Shown: one piece after another, positions 58,584 to 64,000 of the stretch
Layout: every line of letters starts with the position of its first letter
Position numbering within the stretch: the first letter of the stretch is position 1
DNA from: Clostridiales bacterium 38-18
GTDB lineage: Bacteria > Bacillota > Clostridia > Peptostreptococcales > Acidaminobacteraceae
Direction: 5' to 3'
DNA length: 64,000 bases
NCBI GenBank assembly: GCA_001897605.1
Contig: MKTL01000006.1
Coordinates: 487,132-551,131, forward strand
Notes under the pieces: generated by a model
What the model was told of the DNA's origin: nothing
Seen by the model: only the letters and a program-made list of their open reading frames with translations
Databases searched by the model: none
Position numbers and translations under genes: made by a program

Positions 58584-58997
58584 CTATTTTGGTGGCATTA
58601 CCATTGCTTTTCCATCGATGACAAGCTCGCCATGTTGGTTTGTACATGTTGTTCTTAAAATAAGTCTGTTCTTTTCTACTATTCTTTCGATAACTTCTAC
58701 CTTTGCTTCAATTGTGTCACCAAATTTAACAGGTTTTTTAAAGCTCAACTCTTGTGATAAATAAATTGTCCCTGGACCTGGTAAATGAACACCTAAAACA
58801 GTTGAAATAAAGCTTGCAGTTAACATACCATGAGCGATTCTTTCTTTAAACATTCCCTTTTCCGCTTCTACAGCATTGACGTGAGCAGGATTAAAGTCCC
58901 CACTAATGCCCGCATATAAATATACGTCTGACTCGGAAATCGTTTTTGTAAAGCTTGCAGTATCTCCAACTTGAATTGTATCTATCGTTTTTAGCAT
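58584..58997 (-). CDS. MaoC-like (R)-specific enoyl-CoA hydratase family protein
   Basis: VGDTASFTKTISESDVYLYAGISGDFNPAHVNAVEAEKGMFKERIAHGMLTASFISTVLGVHLPGPGTIYLSQELSFKKPV: hot-dog hydratase motif. Confidence 0.94.
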   Translation of the reverse strand: MLKTIDTIQVGDTASFTKTISESDVYLYAGISGDFNPAHVNAVEAEKGMFKERIAHGMLTASFISTVLGVHLPGPGTIYLSQELSFKKPVKFGDTIEAKVEVIERIVEKNRLILRTTCTNQHGELVIDGKAMVMPPK

Positions 58998-59020
58998 GAA
59001 AAGCCTCCTATTTTAAGCCA

Positions 59021-59743
59021 TTATAAGCGTAAACCACCGTTTACAGATAAATTATGTCCAGTAACAAATGATGACTCATCACTCGCTAAGAATAATACCG
59101 CATTAGCAATTTCTTGTGGTTCTCCAAGTCTACCCAACATTGTTTTTTCTCTAATAGGATCGAGAACCTTATCAGGCACAGTTTTCATCATTTCAGTATT
59201 TACATAACCAGGAGCAACTGAGTTAACTCTGATTGCTTCGCCTTTTCTAGAGAATTCCTTCGCCCATGTTTTAGCAAGACCAATTACGCCAGCTTTAGTT
59301 GCAGCATAGTTCGATTGTCCAATATTTCCATATTCACCAACTACTGAAGCGATGTTAATAATTGAGCCTTTCTTTTGATCTAACATTACAGGAGCGACTG
59401 CTTGAGTTAAATTGAAAACACCCTTTAAGTTGACATCGATAACAAGATCCCACATTTCTTCAGTCATCTTGTTTATTAATGCATCTCTCGTAATCCCAGC
59501 ATTGTTAACCAAAACATCAATGTGTCCATATTTCTTTACAACATCTGCAATAAACTGTTCAATATCTGTACGTTTAGTTACATTAAGTTTGTATCCTTCA
59601 ACGTTTTCACAAGTGTAAGCTAAATCGGACATATCCACAGCCACTACTTGTGCGCCTTCTCTAGCAAACGTTTCACAAATACATCTTCCAATACCTTGAG
59701 CGCCACCAGTTACAACAGCAACCTTACCTTCAAGTCTTTTCAT
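59021..59743 (-). CDS. SDR-family 3-oxoacyl-ACP / acetoacetyl-CoA reductase (FabG-like)
   Basis: GKVAVVTGGAQGIGRCICETFAREGA, NNAG, Ser...YAATKAG (YxxxK); start at 59743 after GGAGG. Confidence 0.94.
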   Translation of the reverse strand: MKRLEGKVAVVTGGAQGIGRCICETFAREGAQVVAVDMSDLAYTCENVEGYKLNVTKRTDIEQFIADVVKKYGHIDVLVNNAGITRDALINKMTEEMWDLVIDVNLKGVFNLTQAVAPVMLDQKKGSIINIASVVGEYGNIGQSNYAATKAGVIGLAKTWAKEFSRKGEAIRVNSVAPGYVNTEMMKTVPDKVLDPIREKTMLGRLGEPQEIANAVLFLASDESSFVTGHNLSVNGGLRL

Positions 59744-59931
59744 TTCAAACCTCCTAAAATCCCATTGAAATATTGTCGACATAGAATATAGCAATTTTTA
59801 TGCCAACACCTCTAAAGAATCGGCCATCAGAACAAAAAAAAATATATATATCTGTCATTTTTTCCTGTTCATTTGATGGAACAAATTATACAATACTATT
59901 ATAACACAACGATAATTATTTGGAGGTAAAA

Positions 59932-60264
59932 ATGGCTAATAATATCAATAATGAGAAAATTAACGCATTTTTAGATTATTTTAACAATACAGGGCGTTCA
60001 TCCGTTGAATTTCTAGTAGATGGTATCGGTTGGTTAATTCTCCTAAAAGAGAATATCGAAATCGTGTCTGACAACTGGTTTGCATCAACCAAGTACAGTG
60101 CTTCTACTGTAAAAATACTAGAACCTGAAACGTCTAGTCTAATCTGTTTTACTAATATTTATCAGAAAAACTTAACTTTCACGGAAAATGCCAATAACGT
60201 AAAGTACAATATGTTATTCGATGAGATCTGCATTTTTGTTGATAGAATTATAGCGTTTCATTAA
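59932..60264 (+). CDS. Hypothetical protein, no family recognised
   Basis: 111 aa ORF with good RBS (TTTGGAGGTAAAAATG) and a clear terminator downstream; MANNINNEKINAFLDYFNNTGRSSVEFLVDGIGWLILLKENIEIVSDNWF... Confidence 0.75.
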   Translation: MANNINNEKINAFLDYFNNTGRSSVEFLVDGIGWLILLKENIEIVSDNWFASTKYSASTVKILEPETSSLICFTNIYQKNLTFTENANNVKYNMLFDEICIFVDRIIAFH

Positions 60265-60291
60265 AAGTTAAAATGCTATCGTACTGCGTAT

Positions 60292-60323
60292 AAAAAGCTT
60301 GGTTTTAATCAAACCAAGCTTTT
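60292..60323. terminator. Bidirectional terminator between the hypothetical ORF and phoH
   Basis: AAAAGCTTGGTTT-TAATC-AAACCAAGCTTTT. Confidence 0.85.
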
Positions 60324-60346
60324 ATTTGTTCTATATAACAATTGGT

Positions 60347-61726
60347 CTACATTGCCATTTCGGCTATCTTTGCAAGTGGACTGCGTTCAACTTGCTTAAG
60401 GGTAACGTGTCCTGAAAGGTCATAGGGCTTCATTTTTTCTATCGTATAGACCAATCCGTTAGACTTTGCGTCGACAAGTACGTTGTCTATTTGGTTATCG
60501 CTTGGATCACCAATGAAAACGAATTTTGATCCAAAGCCAGCACGCGTTAGCATGAGCTTAGCCAAATGGGGTGTGATTTCCTGAGCCTCATCGACGATTA
60601 CTAAGGCATCTGTCAAGGTTCGACCGCGCATATAGGTAAATGTCTTCGTCTCAATTACCCCGTATTTTCTGTATTGCTCAATAAAATCTTCAACACTAAA
60701 CTCAGGCTTTTCTGTATAGACGATGTGTCTACCCTTTCCTAAATTCTCTTTTTGCTTTTTAATAACCTTTTGATCGACTAAGTTCTCGATTGCGTCATAG
60801 AAGCTTCCCATCCATGGTCGTAATTTTTCTTCCTCAGTACCTGGCAAATAACCAATATCATTGCCTGCTGGTACAACCGGTCTTACAAACACGATTTTGC
60901 GATATTGTCCTTGCTCAATCGCTTTTTGAAGCGCAACTGCAGTTGCAAGGATGGTTTTCCCTGAGCCTGCCCCACCTGAAATTGTAACAAAATGAATATC
61001 GGGATTCATAAGCAACTCATACGCCATCTTTTGTTCTCTGTTGATAGGTGTAAGACCCCAGGATACTTCATTTTGATATTTAAGAGGTACAATTCTTTTA
61101 CCATCATAACGCGCAAGAATTTCATGGTTTTCGCGATCCAAGCTTTTAACATGAATGAACTCATTTGGAAATAACGGTTCATCAAAGTATTCTTTTGGAT
61201 CAAGGCCGCCGCTGAAAATTTGATCAATTACTTTACTATAAAGCCTTTTTTCAATGTATCCCTTATAAAGATCATCCGTGTCAATCTTATCATTTTGATA
61301 ATCTTGAATTTCTAGACCTATGGCATCTCCTTTTATGGCCATATATAGATCTTTAGTAACTAAAACCGTTTGAGTTGGTTCATAAATCTTTTGTAGCTGT
61401 TTTGCAACAGCTAATATCTTAGTATCGTTCTTTGAGTAGTCCAAACCATCAGGTAAATTCGTAAAATCCATATGATTGAGTTCAATTCGAAGCGTGCCAC
61501 CATTTTCTAAACCGACCCCTTCGGCTAACGATCCCTTTTGACGAATATTGCTGAGCTCACGTGCAGCCCATCTCGCATGATAGCCGACGATGCCTTCTCT
61601 TTTCTTTAGATGATCTAACTCTTCAATGCAAATGATTGGAATAATAACATGGTTATCTTCAAACTTGTAAAAACACTCTGGGTCATGAATCATAACATTT
61701 GTGTCCAATATAAAATTCTTAACCAT
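60347..61726 (-). CDS. PhoH-family ATPase with N-terminal PIN domain (YlaK-like)
   Basis: PIN start KNFILDTNVMIHDPECFYKFEDN; PhoH part FVTISGGAGSGKTILATAVALQKAIEQGQYRKIVFVRPVVPAGNDIGYLPGTEEEKLRPWM ... VIVDEAQEITPH. Confidence 0.96.
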   Translation of the reverse strand: MVKNFILDTNVMIHDPECFYKFEDNHVIIPIICIEELDHLKKREGIVGYHARWAARELSNIRQKGSLAEGVGLENGGTLRIELNHMDFTNLPDGLDYSKNDTKILAVAKQLQKIYEPTQTVLVTKDLYMAIKGDAIGLEIQDYQNDKIDTDDLYKGYIEKRLYSKVIDQIFSGGLDPKEYFDEPLFPNEFIHVKSLDRENHEILARYDGKRIVPLKYQNEVSWGLTPINREQKMAYELLMNPDIHFVTISGGAGSGKTILATAVALQKAIEQGQYRKIVFVRPVVPAGNDIGYLPGTEEEKLRPWMGSFYDAIENLVDQKVIKKQKENLGKGRHIVYTEKPEFSVEDFIEQYRKYGVIETKTFTYMRGRTLTDALVIVDEAQEITPHLAKLMLTRAGFGSKFVFIGDPSDNQIDNVLVDAKSNGLVYTIEKMKPYDLSGHVTLKQVERSPLAKIAEMAM

Positions 61727-61856
61727 ATTTGCCTCCTAGATCGTGATAGCTGTAATATAGCATACTTAGATTTTTATATTATTTGAAGCATATTAAGATT
61801 TTGTGAATCGCGTAGAAAATTAAAATATTGATAATTTAATCAAATGCTTGCTTAAC

Positions 61857-63194
61857 TTACTTTATTAATTTTTCAATAGATTTTGCATAGATTTGAGCAC
61901 ATTTTATCATCGCATTTAGATCAAAATATTCATCTGTTTGATGGGACACCTTTTCCTGACCTGGAAAGGCAGGACCAAACGCCACTATATTTTTCATTGA
62001 TCTAGCATAGGTAGCGCCACCTGAAGCGGTTGGCTCACCAGATAAACCGGTCTCTTCTACATAAACCTGAGTTAATACTTGTATCAGCTCTGACGACTTT
62101 TCTATATACAAAGGTGCTAAGTAATCGAGCTCTTCATATTCTAAACCATATTTTTCTGCCACTCTCGTTATCCCATCAACGATAAATTTTTTATCTACGG
62201 TTACTGGAATACGAGCATCAATCCCTATGGTTTCACCGAAGCTGGATAAATCAATCTGATTTACTGAAAAAGTTAACTTACCAGAAGGCTCATCTTGGCA
62301 ATTACCAAAAATTAATTCGCCATTATAGGTAAAGGCTATCTTTTCACTTAAAAAAGCGATCATAGGCGAATCTGTACCTATTTCCTTTAGCGCCATTGCC
62401 ATTCTAACAATTGCATTGACACCAGCATTTGGTTTAGCTGAATGAGCACTTTTACCGATGACAAATAGCTCCTCTTCCTCAAGATCATGATCAAATCCCA
62501 TCTTCTTTAATTGTTTTTCAAGTCGATAGATATGATCCCCATGATAGGAAGCTGATTCTGGAACAGCGTTCATAGCAGTTCCGCCTCTTACTCTAAGCTC
62601 AGATTTTTGACTGGTTTTTAATTTGAACTGAAGCAAACCTTTTTCAGCGTACACAACCGGGAAATTTGCATCAGGTGTAAAACCTGCAACGGGAATTTCT
62701 TCTCTTGATGAGTACCGACAGATTCCACGCCAGCTTGTTTCTTCGTCTGTTCCAATTATAATTCTGACCCGTTTATTAAATTGGGCGCCTGTATCTATGA
62801 CGGCCTTTACGCCAAAGATTGCTGCAATTAGTGGTCCCTTATCATCTATTGCGCCTCTGCCGAAGATCTTTCCATCTTCAATTTCTCCTCCATAAGGTGC
62901 ATGCTTCCAGTTTCCTGCATCTCCCTCGGAGACGACATCAATATGCCCCAATATGGCAATCATTTCTTCACCGTCACCATATTCAGCATATCCATAATAG
63001 CCTTCAGGATCATAATAGGTTCTAAAACCAAGACCTTCACAAATATCTAGTGTCTTTTTTAATGCAGCATCAATTTGCTTACCAAAAGGCTTCACTTCAT
63101 CTAATTCATCTAGTACACTTGGAATCGCTAACAATTCCACCAAAGCCGAAATCATTTCCTTTTGATTGTCAACTACCTTATTACGAACCATCAT
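61857..63194 (-). CDS. pepV: M20 family dipeptidase, PepV-like
   Basis: AILGHIDVVSEGDAGNWKHAPYGGEIEDGKIFGRGAIDDKGPLIAAIFGVKAVID ... GTDEETSWRGICRY ... ASGGATYARSMKNIVAFGP. Confidence 0.93.
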   Translation of the reverse strand: MMVRNKVVDNQKEMISALVELLAIPSVLDELDEVKPFGKQIDAALKKTLDICEGLGFRTYYDPEGYYGYAEYGDGEEMIAILGHIDVVSEGDAGNWKHAPYGGEIEDGKIFGRGAIDDKGPLIAAIFGVKAVIDTGAQFNKRVRIIIGTDEETSWRGICRYSSREEIPVAGFTPDANFPVVYAEKGLLQFKLKTSQKSELRVRGGTAMNAVPESASYHGDHIYRLEKQLKKMGFDHDLEEEELFVIGKSAHSAKPNAGVNAIVRMAMALKEIGTDSPMIAFLSEKIAFTYNGELIFGNCQDEPSGKLTFSVNQIDLSSFGETIGIDARIPVTVDKKFIVDGITRVAEKYGLEYEELDYLAPLYIEKSSELIQVLTQVYVEETGLSGEPTASGGATYARSMKNIVAFGPAFPGQEKVSHQTDEYFDLNAMIKCAQIYAKSIEKLIK

Positions 63195-63320
63195 AACCAA
63201 CGCCCCCTTTTCCTTGTGTCGCAACTAGCTGTTTTAATAATATATAACCTATCTTGTGTCTATAAATCAATAATTTGTGTCATTAGTATAATTATTTTTA
63301 TTTACAGCCATATGAACAAA

Positions 63321-63402
63321 AAAATTCGCAATATTAAATTCTTCGGACGTCGGTCCTCGGCAAGCCTGCGGAGCGTCCTACGAATTCAATATTGCGAATT
63401 TT
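63321..63402 (-). terminator. Large imperfect hairpin 3' of ileS, probably a terminator
   Basis: Perfect 15-bp arms AAAATTCGCAATATT / AATATTGCGAATTTT plus inner GAATTC/GAATTT and GGACG/CGTCC stems; T7 run on the minus strand immediately after. Confidence 0.7.
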
Positions 63403-63536
63403 ATATACATTTTTTTTCAGTCTGTTTATTCAATAGTTAAATTTAATAGTTAAATTAAGTACCAAAATTAATTGTCTAAATAATCAACTAAAATTAATTT
63501 ATAACATCAAAACTATAATTTAGAACTAAAAATAAC

Positions 63537-64000
63537 TTAGTTCTTTGTGACGAATACACCAACCTCGTTTCCATTGAGCTGATGCATTTCGTATGGTTGA
63601 TCTTGACCAGCTACTAGAGCGGTTGCCAATGTTTCTGACTTGATATACTCAGCATACGCTTCTACAGCATTTGCAAACGCTTCTGGCGCTTGGTAGAAAA
63701 TCGTAATTTGATCCATCATTTCATAGTCATTTGCTTTTCTCATTTGTTGAACTCTTGAGATTAGTTCTCTTGCGTAACCTTCTGCGATGAGTTCATCCGT
63801 TAATTGCGTATCTAGGATGATAAAACGGTTATTTTCCATTTTAACAGTGAAGCCTTCCTTCGCATTGATGTTAATGAGAACGTGCTCAGCAGTAACTTCA
63901 AACGGTTGGCCTTCAAGCTCAATCGTAACACTTTCGCCACCGTCGAGTTTCATCGCATAAACTTGTGGGTCTAGCTTGTTTAGCTCAGCCGTGAACGCAC
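63537..64000 (-). CDS. ileS: Isoleucyl-tRNA synthetase, C-terminal fragment (cut by window edge)
   Basis: Open frame to the window edge: FTAELNKLDPQVYAMKLDGGESVTIELEGQPFEVTAEHVLININAKEGFTVKMENNRFIILDTQLTDELIAEGYARELISRVQQMRKANDYEMMDQI. Confidence 0.9.
   Translation of the reverse strand, partial: AFTAELNKLDPQVYAMKLDGGESVTIELEGQPFEVTAEHVLININAKEGFTVKMENNRFIILDTQLTDELIAEGYARELISRVQQMRKANDYEMMDQITIFYQAPEAFANAVEAYAEYIKSETLATALVAGQDQPYEMHQLNGNEVGVFVTKN

Noticed and set aside
58458-58764. Plus-strand ORFs of 66-67 aa
   Set aside because: Run through the terminator, the 18-bp repeat and the antisense of the MaoC gene; not credible genes.

Overview
The window is a low-GC, Firmicutes/Clostridia-type chromosomal segment made up almost entirely of conserved housekeeping genes. 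Most genes lie on the minus strand. On that strand, reading from high to low coordinates, the main blocks are: ileS (3' end); pepV; phoH; fabG/maoC; rluD-pyrR; yicC-gmk-rpoZ-coaBC; priA-def-fmt-yugP-rsmB-prpC-prkC-rsgA-rpe-thiN; yloU-fakA-like; recG-rsmD-coaD; ackA; yceD-rpmF; plsX; an MFS gene; rnc-radical SAM-smc-ftsY; ylxM-ffh-rpsP-khpA-rimM-trmD-rplS; rbgA-rnhB-FliK-like-FlhB-like-yraN; yifB-dprA-topA-codY; and flgB-flgC-fliE-fliF (fliF runs off the left edge). Plus-strand islands are tmcAL-thyX, rpmB, rqcH plus two membrane proteins and an MCP, a split thrE pair, and one small orphan ORF. I saw no CRISPR array, tRNA, rRNA, transposase, prophage or obvious defence island. I did not find a convincing new multi-gene system. 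The observations most worth checking are an MCP with a Cache/PDC-like domain on its cytoplasmic C-terminus, a ThyX lacking the textbook RHR motif, a large hairpin 3' of ileS, an unusually short predicted leader on the ylxM-ffh operon, paired AAGTT/AACTT inverted repeats upstream of rqcH, and a few orphan proteins. All family calls come from reading the translations; no searches were run.
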